In this document: positions 1-8,436 of the stretch, piece by piece
Numbering within the stretch: position 1 is the stretch's first letter
How the letters are laid out: every line of letters starts with the position of its first letter
DNA from: Neobacillus soli NBRC 102451
GTDB lineage: Bacteria; Bacillota; Bacilli; Bacillales; Cytobacillaceae
Assembly: GCF_001591665.1 (NCBI RefSeq)
Contig: NZ_BCVI01000021.1
Location: forward strand, 1 to 64,000
Reading direction: 5' to 3'
Length of the DNA stretch: 64,000 nucleotides
Program-made: the position numbers and the translations under genes
Notes under the pieces: model-generated
The model's database searches: none
Told to the model about the DNA's origin: nothing
The model's input: only the letters and a program-made list of their open reading frames with translations

Positions 1-7
1 AGGCACG

Positions 8-40
8 AAAAAGGACAGCTGAATAGCTGCCCTTTTTTGT
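8..40. terminator. Bidirectional terminator
   Basis: A hairpin at 11-34 (AAGG-A-CAGCT arm, GAAT loop, AGCTG-C-CCTT arm) is followed by a T run on the plus strand. On the minus strand it is also followed by a T run (the A run at 8-12). It can end the NlpC/P60 gene read leftward and a plus-strand gene lying before the window. Confidence 0.75.
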
Positions 41-71
41 GTTTTCTAATAAAAACAAGACTAAGTCGCGA

Positions 72-1001
72 TTACTTGATCACCCTGCGTGCTGTTAGGT
101 AATGGGTGTCGTACCAAGGAAAAAACAACACTCTGGATACAATGCCTTGAGTAGGATTAGTGAGAATAACTTTATTATTTCCACCGTAAATGGCGACGAT
201 ATTAGGTGTTTTTGAACCAAGTTTGTTGGTAAAAAATACAAGATCGCCTTTCTTCAGGTTAGACCTTGACACAAAGGTTCCTTTTTTAACGAGCTCACTA
301 ATGTTGTTGCTGCCAAGAGTAATTCCATTTTGTCCGTAAATGTAGTTCACAATCCCCCCGTTTGTAAACGTTTTGGCTGCAGGGTTATTAACGTTATTGC
401 TTATGGTGACATGTCCTTGTAAGGTGTAAGCCGTGTTTACAATCTTATCCGCCGTTGAAAGTGGACTTGAAGGCATATAGCTTGGTATGACGCGTCTGGC
501 TCCGACAAAATTTTCTGTGTAGTAAGGTTTAGCGGTCATATCTGATATCACGATGTTTTGCGTAGGGTCAGCCATATGTAGAAGTTTGTTATTCCCCATA
601 TAAATACCAATATGATCGGCGGGATTACTGTCTGTCTTGTCCACGTCAAAGAAAAACAAATCCCCCTTTTTTAGCTGATCTTTATTGACGGGCACACCGA
701 GCTTTAACATGTAGTCCTCATTATAAGTTGCTAAATCTACCCCATTTTGTTTAAAGATGAAATCAATAAAAGTCGCACAAGAAAATTTGTAGGGATATGT
801 TGCTTTATATTCAGCTCGACTGTATGTTGCTTTTCCTATTAAACTAACCCCTGTTTTAATGATAGCATCAGCAATTTGATCGGCTGTTTGATTTGGACCG
901 ATAATTGGTGCTGCATTTACTTTGTTTTTTTCAAGTACTATACCAAATGAACCACCTGTGAATAGAAAAACAGCTAATAAAACGAGAATAAACTTTTTCA
1001 A
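72..1001 (-). CDS. Secreted NlpC/P60 protein, second domain degenerate
   Basis: A 309-residue exported protein with a signal peptide (hydrophobic residues 4-20, probable cleavage near A30-A31) and two tandem NlpC/P60-type domains. The first domain (about 45-170) keeps the cysteine peptidase residues: C75 in FSCATF, H130 in DHIGIY and a third polar residue near H142. The family cuts peptide stems of peptidoglycan. The second domain (about 183-309) aligns well in its KKGDLVFF and GGNNK segments, but the cysteine position is N214 and the histidine position is hydrophobic, so it should be inactive and may bind substrate instead. The start is TTG at 999-1001, chosen because GGAGGT lies 7-8 bases upstream and an in-frame stop precedes it. 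The gene stands alone and ends at the terminator at 8-40. The precise wall substrate is unknown. Confidence 0.85.
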   Translation of the reverse strand: MKKFILVLLAVFLFTGGSFGIVLEKNKVNAAPIIGPNQTADQIADAIIKTGVSLIGKATYSRAEYKATYPYKFSCATFIDFIFKQNGVDLATYNEDYMLKLGVPVNKDQLKKGDLFFFDVDKTDSNPADHIGIYMGNNKLLHMADPTQNIVISDMTAKPYYTENFVGARRVIPSYMPSSPLSTADKIVNTAYTLQGHVTISNNVNNPAAKTFTNGGIVNYIYGQNGITLGSNNISELVKKGTFVSRSNLKKGDLVFFTNKLGSKTPNIVAIYGGNNKVILTNPTQGIVSRVLFFPWYDTHYLTARRVIK

Positions 1002-1217
1002 TCGTATCTACCTCCACATAAAATGTTTGCACACTTATTGTGCAACAATTTGTCCAAGCAATTCATTGATATTTAATCAATTTACAACCAGTTTAGGAAT
1101 TGGAGTTTTTCCTGAAATTCAGATAAGTTTTGTATTTATAGGTTATTGTACAATCCTAAGGATAAAAAAATTCATACAATGAAAAAGTGAACCTAGAAAA
1201 ACAGAGGTGAATAAATT

Positions 1218-2240
1218 TTGGTACGAATTGGTTTACTGCATCATTATCAGAATCCTAATGAATATAATCCATTGTATGCCTATTGGCTAATTGCTAAAGC
1301 AGAAAGTGCGGATATCTTTTATTTCACTCCTTCCCAGGTGGATATAAAGAAACGGATTGTTCGAGGATTTGTTTATGAATTTGGAGAATGGAGACAAAGG
1401 GATACAACTTTTCCAGATGTTATATATAATTTAAGTTCGCATTCTAAGAAGGAAATGTCCTTACTACGTGAACTAAAAAGGACCATTCCCATCCTAAATT
1501 TTCCTCTAGGAAATTGGCTTGATTTATATGAGACATTACAACATGAAGTTCAATTTAGCCAAAATCTAATCCCCTCTTACACCATTAATACTTCCGGACA
1601 TTTCTTTCGTATTTTAAATGAATACGAGAGAATTATCGTAAAGCCATATGAAAGAAACAACAGTGCAAACATATTTCTTGTTGAGAGAAAAGAGGGAACA
1701 TGCTTTGTTTGGAAAGATGGACAACTTATAGAGAGAGACCCGGAACAGCTGCGAACTTTAATAAGACATAAAATAACAGAGGAACACTTCTTTATTCAGC
1801 CTTACCTTTTATGTAAAACAACAGAAGGAAATAGCTATAACCTTCAATTACAACTGCATAAAAATTTATTTAATGAATGGACAGTTAACTCGATATCCCC
1901 AAAAATTGCCCCCAAAGGGAGTATTATTACCAATATGAGCTCTGGTGGATCTACTCAGGAAATTGATTCCTTTCTCAAACAACAGTTTGGGGAAAATCGC
2001 ACCAAAATAAAACAAAATATTGAGCACTTTGCTCTTCAATTTGCTTCGCATTTGGTGCAAATCAAAAAGGAGATATTCCAGTACACCCATGAACTCAATT
2101 TAGATATTGTCCTTGATGATTTACTGAAAATATGGGTATTTGATGTTAAATGCCCTTTAGGGATTACCTCAATCAAATATTCTGAGTTGAATCATATCAG
2201 AAATCATTTTTACTATGCTACTTATTACGCTAATATATAG
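1218..2240 (+). CDS. YheC/YheD-family ATP-grasp spore coat-associated protein
   Basis: A 340-residue protein resembling the YheC/YheD endospore coat-associated family, which carries an ATP-grasp-like fold. Recognisable features are the N-terminal VRIGLLHH segment, the VIYNLSSH motif, the segment around IIVKPYERNN (about residues 138-147) where ATP-grasp enzymes bind nucleotide, and the C-terminal LNLDIVLDDLLKIWVFDVKC block, which resembles the metal/ATP-binding end of the fold. No signal peptide or membrane segment is seen. The start is TTG at 1218 with AGAGGTGA just upstream; no better ATG lies nearby. The gene is convergent with the large locus on its right. Its catalytic reaction is unknown. 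Membership of the family is fairly safe; a role at the spore surface is known for relatives and inferred here. Confidence 0.75.
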   Translation: MVRIGLLHHYQNPNEYNPLYAYWLIAKAESADIFYFTPSQVDIKKRIVRGFVYEFGEWRQRDTTFPDVIYNLSSHSKKEMSLLRELKRTIPILNFPLGNWLDLYETLQHEVQFSQNLIPSYTINTSGHFFRILNEYERIIVKPYERNNSANIFLVERKEGTCFVWKDGQLIERDPEQLRTLIRHKITEEHFFIQPYLLCKTTEGNSYNLQLQLHKNLFNEWTVNSISPKIAPKGSIITNMSSGGSTQEIDSFLKQQFGENRTKIKQNIEHFALQFASHLVQIKKEIFQYTHELNLDIVLDDLLKIWVFDVKCPLGITSIKYSELNHIRNHFYYATYYANI

Positions 2241-2282
2241 TGTCAGGCACCGCTCGTGGACATTTGTATGCCTGTGGTGGAC
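2240..2282 (+). repeat. Dispersed GTGTCAGGCACC repeat, copy 1
   Basis: A 43-bp element beginning GTGTCAGGCACCGCTCGTGG and ending CCTGTGGTGGAC. Its first G is the last base of the preceding gene's TAG stop. Matching copies lie at 24596-24650 (same strand) and 42658-42702 (opposite strand). The core is an imperfect palindrome. Confidence 0.8.
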
Positions 2283-2294
2283 GATAAATGATAA

Positions 2295-2324
2295 CAAAGG
2301 CGATGGTTTTTTCCATCGCCTTTG
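2295..2324. terminator. Perfect 12-bp hairpin between convergent genes
   Basis: CAAAGGCGATGG at 2295-2306 pairs perfectly with 2313-2324 around a six-T loop. It sits between the convergent genes ending at 2240 and 2340. Neither side has a good T tract, so termination is likely but not certain. Confidence 0.6.
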
Positions 2325-2339
2325 CATGTTTCAGCTTTA

Positions 2340-5201
2340 TTAGTTGTTTTTTTGTTCTACTAATTCCACAAATGTTTTGCTTTCGCTTGAGAATTCGTAG
2401 ACTATATCTTGATCATCCATTGGTAGAATAAGCTTTTTGTCATTAAGCTTTACATCCCGTTGTCCTTTAACAGTATAAATCGGTTTGAGAATAGCCGGCT
2501 CTTGCTTAGGACCTCCGGTATCGACGGAATAAACCCAGACATATGTTTCCGAGGTTCCATTGCTAGCCGCTATGACTACTTCCGGGATTTCGTCGCCTGT
2601 TAAATCATATTCAGCAGAAGAAAATGAAAACCCCTCTATTAACATCCCATTTTGATCAAAAGGGCTGGGATTGAAATATGAGCCTAAATCCATTGGCCAT
2701 GAATGGTCAGTACTATCAATCAAAAATAGACTTTGCTCACCATTTGGTTGAACTTGTCCGTATATTTTCTTTACTTGGCTTCCTTCAATGGCGATATCAA
2801 ATGACTTACCATCCACACCCACAACCGCCTGGTTAAATCCCGCCAAAGAAATCGGAAGGTCTTCTTTCCTATCATCAACAGATGGCTTCATATTATCCGT
2901 TGCGGTCTCGATGGTTTTCGGTGCTGGTTTGTCCTTACCAAAAAAATAATCTAGTCCAAACCATGTCCCGCCGCCAACTCCACCAAGGATGACAATCGCC
3001 AACCCCAATTTCAAGCCATTCTTCTTCAGAAATTTCACAAACGGGCTGGCCGTTTCGATTTCAACTTCCTTTAGTAATTTTTGAAGGCTGTAGTTTTTGA
3101 TTTCCTTCAGCTCATTGCGCAGCGCTCTATTTTTCCAAATCGATTTTGGGTGCGTGATTAAATATTTTCTTAGTGACCGTTTATAACTCGGTTCAGATTC
3201 AACCAGTCTTGCATTCCCGCGAATAAAGGCAGGAATCGTCTTTTCATTACTATGCCTTACCAGGTGTTCGAATAGCCCTTGATAATCAACCCCATCATAT
3301 TCCGAGCCAAAGGCAATTAACAGCAAGGGAATTTGTTCAGGAGCAGGATTATTTCGTAATATCCGCAACAGGACATCACGCAGCTGTTCGCGCTCAACGA
3401 CAGTCAACAATCTTAAATTAATCAAATCAGCTTGCGATGGGCTGCTGATGAGCTGGTAAAGGACATTGGCAACCTGAAAGTTACTCTTTGCTTTCGCATC
3501 CTTTAGGTCGATTACATTTAATCTTTTTGGAAAAATTGTCCCAAACGACAAAATTTCCTGTGTGGAAATGTCCCGTAATCGCATCGAACGTAACAGGGCC
3601 ATCTTAACATTGGCGAGCAATTTGTTCTTAAATTCCGCAAACGGAGCACTTTGATGCTCGATTTTAAAATCGCTCACGGCCAGCACCGCCTTAAAGGGCT
3701 TCTTTTCATTGCTGATTGCGGAGATGGCCTTTTTAATTGCTGTCGTTCTAAATTTCTCGATGCTCAAAAGATAGGGTGAACCCAGCATTATTTTAAGCTC
3801 GTTAAGGATGTCTTCTATGCGGACAAGCTGTTTAAAACGTTTATCAAGATACAGCTCAAGTAGGAAGTCATAATCTGGATGCTCCTTAATAAACATCAAT
3901 AACGCCTCATGGCAGAGATTGTCCTGTTCAATCGCTTTCCATAATTTATCGAACAACTGGTCATGTTGATAGTACTCAAGCGTCTCAAGGATGAAGGTGA
4001 GCGCCTCATCGCAGCGCAAAGATTTGTTGATGGCAATGACCGCACTGATGTAATCGAGCGCTGACCCGGGATCTGCCGCTAATTTCTCCTCCGCTATCAG
4101 CTGTAAAAATAGCTGAACCAACTCTGGTTTCGCTTCGATTTTAGCCTGGGAAAATTTCAACAGACTATGTAAAAAGCCAATTTTATTCTTCTGATAGATA
4201 GAGAGATTGCCAGAGGTTACCGTTATATAAATAGCCGTTAGCTGGTAATAGCTTGCTAATTCCAGTTTCTGCTCGCCGCTCAAGCCTGACAACGCCATCT
4301 CAGCGAACTCGAGAAACCCATTAATCCGCTTTGATTGAGAGAAATGGTGGAGGGCAAAGTCCAAATATTCGTGCTCCTGACCATCGATCTCAACGCCGGA
4401 AATGCGGCACCCGCCGGCAAAATCAAAGATAAATTGCTTTTCAATCGAACGGTCGGCGACATTTAACGTGCCCGGCTCATAAAACATCACATGAAGATAA
4501 TTCTTTCCAGCTGGTTCACTCGAAAAAGTCAGCGCCCCTAATTTCCGCCGGTGGGCAAACGGCAAATAAAGATAGAGCAGTTCTAACAGCTGCAAGGCAT
4601 ATTTCGAATATTCCTCCACTGGCACGTCGAGCGAAATGAACACCTTTTTCTTTCCGGCAATCGACGACATCACAGCGAACAATAGCTGCTTAAAATTTAC
4701 TTCAGTAATCCCTAACACATCAAGAAGGTCATTTTTCATGAGAAGAATATCCTTCCCGACATGGCCAACAGTCTCCCGTTCCGCTAGGACCTTTCCTGAT
4801 CCGACATCATAGGATGTTTTAAAGTCATTCAGTTGAAAAATCATTTCAGGATGCTTGATCCAGTCATCCTTCATGTTTTCCGGAATAATATAATTATGCA
4901 TGAAAAAGGTGCTCCGCTGGCCCGTGAAATCGGCAGGGACGAACACGGACTGACCGATTACAAGTTCACCGGTTTCCGGCTGAAAAATCGTCACGGCCTC
5001 CGGATAGCGAGAAGCGTCCTTTTCACCGCGCTCGGTTAATGTTTTGGGTGCATGATACATACAAAAAGGATGCAGATACTTCTTCACAAACGCTTTATCA
5101 AACCCTTCGGAAATCGCAATCGTGTCGTAACCATCCGTGTCATGGAAAATTCCGCCCCGTTCCCTTGTGTACATTTGTTGTTGAATGAACTTTTCGGTCA
5201 C
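2340..5201 (-). CDS. GAP1-N2-like protein with one membrane helix and an FG-GAP-like outer domain
   Basis: A 953-residue protein. The N-terminus (YTRERGGIF, GYDTIA, LHPFCMY; residues about 11-52) matches what I recall of the GTPase-associated protein 1 N-terminal domain type 2, found next to TRAFAC-type GTPases. Residues about 270-710 are mostly helical and resemble a scaffold. One strong transmembrane segment lies at about 729-752. The remaining 200 residues, predicted outside the cell, contain YDLTGDEIPEVVI, an FG-GAP/VCBS-like calcium-binding loop. The start is GTG at 5201 with AAGGGAGA upstream; it overlaps the TGA of the GTPase gene (GTGA), so the two are translationally coupled. It is the last gene of the leftward operon. 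Function inferred: links the cytoplasmic GTPase to the outside. Domain assignment is from memory. Confidence 0.7.
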   Translation of the reverse strand: MTEKFIQQQMYTRERGGIFHDTDGYDTIAISEGFDKAFVKKYLHPFCMYHAPKTLTERGEKDASRYPEAVTIFQPETGELVIGQSVFVPADFTGQRSTFFMHNYIIPENMKDDWIKHPEMIFQLNDFKTSYDVGSGKVLAERETVGHVGKDILLMKNDLLDVLGITEVNFKQLLFAVMSSIAGKKKVFISLDVPVEEYSKYALQLLELLYLYLPFAHRRKLGALTFSSEPAGKNYLHVMFYEPGTLNVADRSIEKQFIFDFAGGCRISGVEIDGQEHEYLDFALHHFSQSKRINGFLEFAEMALSGLSGEQKLELASYYQLTAIYITVTSGNLSIYQKNKIGFLHSLLKFSQAKIEAKPELVQLFLQLIAEEKLAADPGSALDYISAVIAINKSLRCDEALTFILETLEYYQHDQLFDKLWKAIEQDNLCHEALLMFIKEHPDYDFLLELYLDKRFKQLVRIEDILNELKIMLGSPYLLSIEKFRTTAIKKAISAISNEKKPFKAVLAVSDFKIEHQSAPFAEFKNKLLANVKMALLRSMRLRDISTQEILSFGTIFPKRLNVIDLKDAKAKSNFQVANVLYQLISSPSQADLINLRLLTVVEREQLRDVLLRILRNNPAPEQIPLLLIAFGSEYDGVDYQGLFEHLVRHSNEKTIPAFIRGNARLVESEPSYKRSLRKYLITHPKSIWKNRALRNELKEIKNYSLQKLLKEVEIETASPFVKFLKKNGLKLGLAIVILGGVGGGTWFGLDYFFGKDKPAPKTIETATDNMKPSVDDRKEDLPISLAGFNQAVVGVDGKSFDIAIEGSQVKKIYGQVQPNGEQSLFLIDSTDHSWPMDLGSYFNPSPFDQNGMLIEGFSFSSAEYDLTGDEIPEVVIAASNGTSETYVWVYSVDTGGPKQEPAILKPIYTVKGQRDVKLNDKKLILPMDDQDIVYEFSSESKTFVELVEQKNN

Positions 5202-6466
5202 TGCTCATTTCTCCCTTCAATAAACCTAAGCTTATAAAGGAGCCAAATGAACGGTTCATCGACTCGAACGGGACTAATGATGCCGCTGACCTGTTGGTCT
5301 TTCGGATTGCTCCCCAGTGCAGAAATCGCAAAATAGGAAGTATCCTTAAAATAAACATCAAGGGCATTCACAAATGGGATGTCAACTTTTTCAAGGAAGC
5401 GTCGGATTTCGCCGTTTATATTTGCGAACTCGTCTAAATCAAGGCAGCCTTTATGTGTTACATTGCGGAACACATTACTGTTCGTTCGGATATAATCGCC
5501 GTCCTCATCCTTCAACGCATGTAATAGATCGCTCTTTGTCAAAACGACAGCAGTTGGGATGGATGTTTTGCTATTTTCCAGATGGGCAATGAAATCGCCA
5601 AAGAGTGAAATGACAACCTCACGCGGCTCGTCACCTTGGGCAACAAGTTCACCTGGTTGTTCACCCATTTGATGAATCAGCTTGGCCCGGATGGCCCGGA
5701 TTTGCATCGGGTCAACCAGGAAGAGAATCCCGGCTGAATTTTTGATATGGGCGGCATGAAGCTTGATGTATTCTTTATCGGTCATCCCTTCGCCGGCAAC
5801 GTCGAAAAATACTAGCGTGAGCGGAGACTGGTCCTCGTCTTTAAAGACAAACTGAAAGATAAACGGCTCTTGGCGATTCGATTTTTCAGTCGATTGTAAA
5901 AGACTGCCGTTTTCAAAAAGCGGTATCTCATAATTGACTCGAAACCGTTTACTAATCTCATTGTCGAGCGGAATACAAGCTGCGTTAAAATTGTTTGCGG
6001 TGACATGCTGGAGCGTATGAATCAATGACGTCATATAAACGGATTTGCCAACACTTGTGGCACCGACAATTGATACGATATTGCTTGGATGCTTCCCAGC
6101 CGTGACTGGGAGGTCATTATGGCATGACGGGCAAAGGCGAGTTTTGGTCACTACCGAATATTTATCGGAAACGCCCATGAGAACATGGTTTGAATAAATC
6201 TTGTTCTCATCAGGAATTATTGCAGGATCAATGATTGCCTCAAGTTCATCAATCGGGGCAAGCCCAAACTTCCCGCGGTATATATTTAATAATTCATCTT
6301 CCTGGAGTGCTAATGCTTCATCATCTTCTCGATGATGGGATGCCCGGAAGACAACTTCTTCGTGATGAAATTTTGAAAAACAGTACGGACAAACAATATC
6401 GTAAAAGGGTAATCTTTCCTTGGCCGGTTGTTTTTTTTCAAACATTCGTTTTAGTAGTGCAAACAT
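5198..6466 (-). CDS. TRAFAC-type P-loop GTPase with split zinc ribbon
   Basis: A 422-residue cytoplasmic GTPase. Walker A is GATSVGKS at residues 135-142; the switch II/G3 equivalent is DVAGEG at 222-227; the G4 base-specificity motif is TKSD at 310-313. Two CxxC pairs, C26/C29 and C112/C115, flank an 80-residue insert before the P-loop and probably form one split zinc ribbon. The layout resembles the 'double-GTPase' proteins that accompany GAP1 proteins. ATG start at 6466 with GAGGGAGA upstream. Its stop overlaps the GAP1-like start, and the fn3-like gene ends 13 bases before its start, so it sits in one operon. Likely a regulatory or trafficking switch for the locus; its target is not visible from sequence. 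Confidence 0.8.
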   Translation of the reverse strand: MFALLKRMFEKKQPAKERLPFYDIVCPYCFSKFHHEEVVFRASHHREDDEALALQEDELLNIYRGKFGLAPIDELEAIIDPAIIPDENKIYSNHVLMGVSDKYSVVTKTRLCPSCHNDLPVTAGKHPSNIVSIVGATSVGKSVYMTSLIHTLQHVTANNFNAACIPLDNEISKRFRVNYEIPLFENGSLLQSTEKSNRQEPFIFQFVFKDEDQSPLTLVFFDVAGEGMTDKEYIKLHAAHIKNSAGILFLVDPMQIRAIRAKLIHQMGEQPGELVAQGDEPREVVISLFGDFIAHLENSKTSIPTAVVLTKSDLLHALKDEDGDYIRTNSNVFRNVTHKGCLDLDEFANINGEIRRFLEKVDIPFVNALDVYFKDTSYFAISALGSNPKDQQVSGIISPVRVDEPFIWLLYKLRFIEGRNEQ

Positions 6467-6479
6467 GCGCTTGTCTCCC

Positions 6480-7118
6480 TCATTGTGGAATTAACTCGAA
6501 ATTTTGAGCCGCGGACCTTCCGTTGCTAAAAAAGATGCGAATATACTCATTTTTGTCGATTTCAATTTCCGGCGGCGTGGTTTTCCCCGCAGGGAAGTCA
6601 CGAACAAAGGGATACATCGTCCCATCATCAATCGAAATCGGGACGGAGCCGCTTTTTTTCACGTAGACTAACAGTTCTTTATCAAGCGAAAGCTCTGTCA
6701 TGATTGCCATCCTCACTTTTTTACGAGGCTGAAAGAGTTTATTTTTATAAGTGATGGAAAAATAAATCTTTGCCTTCGAGCCGGAAATATAAATGAGATT
6801 ATCGTCGTTTTCCTGTTTGTAAACAAGCAGTTTCCCGTCCCGCTTTTGGCAGGGGAAGATGCGGTAGGCAGAACGGCCAATGGCATCGATTCTGCCACGA
6901 TACCCGTGATTTGCCTTGTATTCCTCGCGGGTGTAGAGCTTTAAATCGTGCTCCTCGAGTTCACTGATCGGCCTGACGTTGTCGACGTTCGCTTTATAAA
7001 TGTAAACAAAATCGACTTCCTTTGACCAAAACCAGGTTAACTGAACCTCCGAATCCTGGACGGTCTTTTTCAAATTCTTTATTTCATGATCAGGGGAAGA
7101 AATGGTTTCCCAGTTCAT
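6480..7118 (-). CDS. Small beta-rich protein with fibronectin-III-like start
   Basis: A 212-residue protein of the GTPase/tubulin-like locus. Residues about 20-45 (VQLTWFWSKEVDFVYIYK) look like the first strands of a fibronectin type III fold; the remainder alternates strands and turns and may hold a second beta-sandwich (MAIMTELSLDKELLVYVKK). There is no signal peptide, membrane helix or catalytic motif, so it is probably cytoplasmic. ATG start at 7118 with a weak GGGTGAT site. It lies 13 bases before the GTPase gene and 31 bases after the membrane vWA gene, in the same operon. I do not recognise a specific family. An adaptor role is inferred only from context. Confidence 0.65.
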   Translation of the reverse strand: MNWETISSPDHEIKNLKKTVQDSEVQLTWFWSKEVDFVYIYKANVDNVRPISELEEHDLKLYTREEYKANHGYRGRIDAIGRSAYRIFPCQKRDGKLLVYKQENDDNLIYISGSKAKIYFSITYKNKLFQPRKKVRMAIMTELSLDKELLVYVKKSGSVPISIDDGTMYPFVRDFPAGKTTPPEIEIDKNEYIRIFFSNGRSAAQNFELIPQ

Positions 7119-7149
7119 CGAAAATCACCCACAATCTTTTTCTAGTTGA

Positions 7150-8424
7150 TCAAAATCCTTTGTTAAAATGATCTCCTTTCGACGAAGGACCACGTCTGGT
7201 ACTATCAGCTCCGCCAGATTGACGCGGCACACCGCCGGCAAATTTTTCGCGAATCGGAATAATCATCGGTCCAAGCCCGCACAACGCGGTTAAGAGAATA
7301 GCAGCAGTGAGGCGGTTAGAAAATCCAACGAGTAGATTGTTTTGTAATCCAAGCTCGAGGACCAACCCTGCTAATAACCCCGCGATTAGCCCCGTAATCA
7401 CGTAACTTTTCGCTAAATACCGATTGTCGAAGAGAATCCCAAGTGCCAGGCCAAACAAAGCACCAATTAATGTAATCAAGACAACCCGTAGCACACTAAG
7501 ATAGAGACTATCTTTAAACAATCCAAGTCGTTCGGTCACAAGCAAACGATCTTGGTTTTCTAAGTAAATTTTTTTAAATACATTTGTTAATTCATTAGCC
7601 TTTTTTACATCATAGAAGGATCCGCCCGTATGTGATGCAATCGATTTTAGAAGCTGGGCACCGCCTCTGTCAATATTACTCATCCCAATTGTATTAATGA
7701 TAATATCCTTGTTTTGATAGGGGGCAACAACCGTCTTAAGGTCAAGTTCGCTATACCCATCGGAAAAGAGAATCACCATTGGTTTGCGGTCCTGGGCCTG
7801 ATGGTCATCAATCTCCTGCATCGCCGTGTTTAAGGCAATGCTGATATCGGTACCCCCGCCTGCTTCCAGCCCGTTGATTTGTGTAATCGCATCAGCGCGC
7901 TCGTTTTTATCATTCACATTGAACATCGATTTAGTAATAAAGGCTTGATCATTAAAGGATATGATAGAGGCACGATGTTTTGACTCCATATTGGACACGA
8001 GCTTAACCGCCGCCTTTAAGCTTTCATGACCAGGGTCGGATTTTTTCATGCTGTCGGAAATATCAAGGACCATGACAAGATCGTCCGGCGGTTTGACGCT
8101 TGAAAGATTAAGAGAATAGAAGAATTGAAAAATAAGACCGGCAATTAACAGCATCACAAGTGTAGACGGAACGAGAACCTTCCAGCTCAGCCCGGAGTAT
8201 TCCAAGCGCCAGCTCCGCCCATTAATCACTGGGCTAATCAGTTCAGCAAGTAGGCAAAATAGGCCGAAGATAAGGGCCAACTGGGCAAAATAAGCCCCCA
8301 TTAACAGGATATTCGGCCAAATGCCGTAAAAAGAGTCGATTAACCATTCGCCAATCACAGCCCCAATCAAACCGGCAATGATACTAAACACAAAAAAGAG
8401 AAAACTAAACTTTCGAACAGGCAT
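7150..8424 (-). CDS. Multi-spanning membrane protein with vWA domain
   Basis: A 424-residue protein with three N-terminal transmembrane helices (about 8-27, 36-63, 83-103), a von Willebrand factor A domain (about 114-300), then three more hydrophobic helices and a basic C-terminal tail. The metal-dependent adhesion site is complete: DISDS at 121-125, T192 in GGTDIS and D222 in FSDG. The positive N-terminus and tail suggest both ends are inside, which puts the vWA domain outside. vWA domains bind protein ligands through a divalent metal. I chose ATG at 8424 rather than the TTG two codons upstream, because AAGGAG lies 8 bases before the ATG but only 2 before the TTG. It follows the large unknown gene by 12 bases. 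Probably the membrane receptor or adhesion part of the complex. Confidence 0.8.
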   Translation of the reverse strand: MPVRKFSFLFFVFSIIAGLIGAVIGEWLIDSFYGIWPNILLMGAYFAQLALIFGLFCLLAELISPVINGRSWRLEYSGLSWKVLVPSTLVMLLIAGLIFQFFYSLNLSSVKPPDDLVMVLDISDSMKKSDPGHESLKAAVKLVSNMESKHRASIISFNDQAFITKSMFNVNDKNERADAITQINGLEAGGGTDISIALNTAMQEIDDHQAQDRKPMVILFSDGYSELDLKTVVAPYQNKDIIINTIGMSNIDRGGAQLLKSIASHTGGSFYDVKKANELTNVFKKIYLENQDRLLVTERLGLFKDSLYLSVLRVVLITLIGALFGLALGILFDNRYLAKSYVITGLIAGLLAGLVLELGLQNNLLVGFSNRLTAAILLTALCGLGPMIIPIREKFAGGVPRQSGGADSTRRGPSSKGDHFNKGF

Positions 8425-8436
8425 GTTCAATGCTCC

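Noticed and set aside
922-1182. 86-residue plus-strand frame at the start of the NlpC/P60 gene
   Set aside because: No ribosome binding site; overlaps the signal peptide region of a convincing gene.
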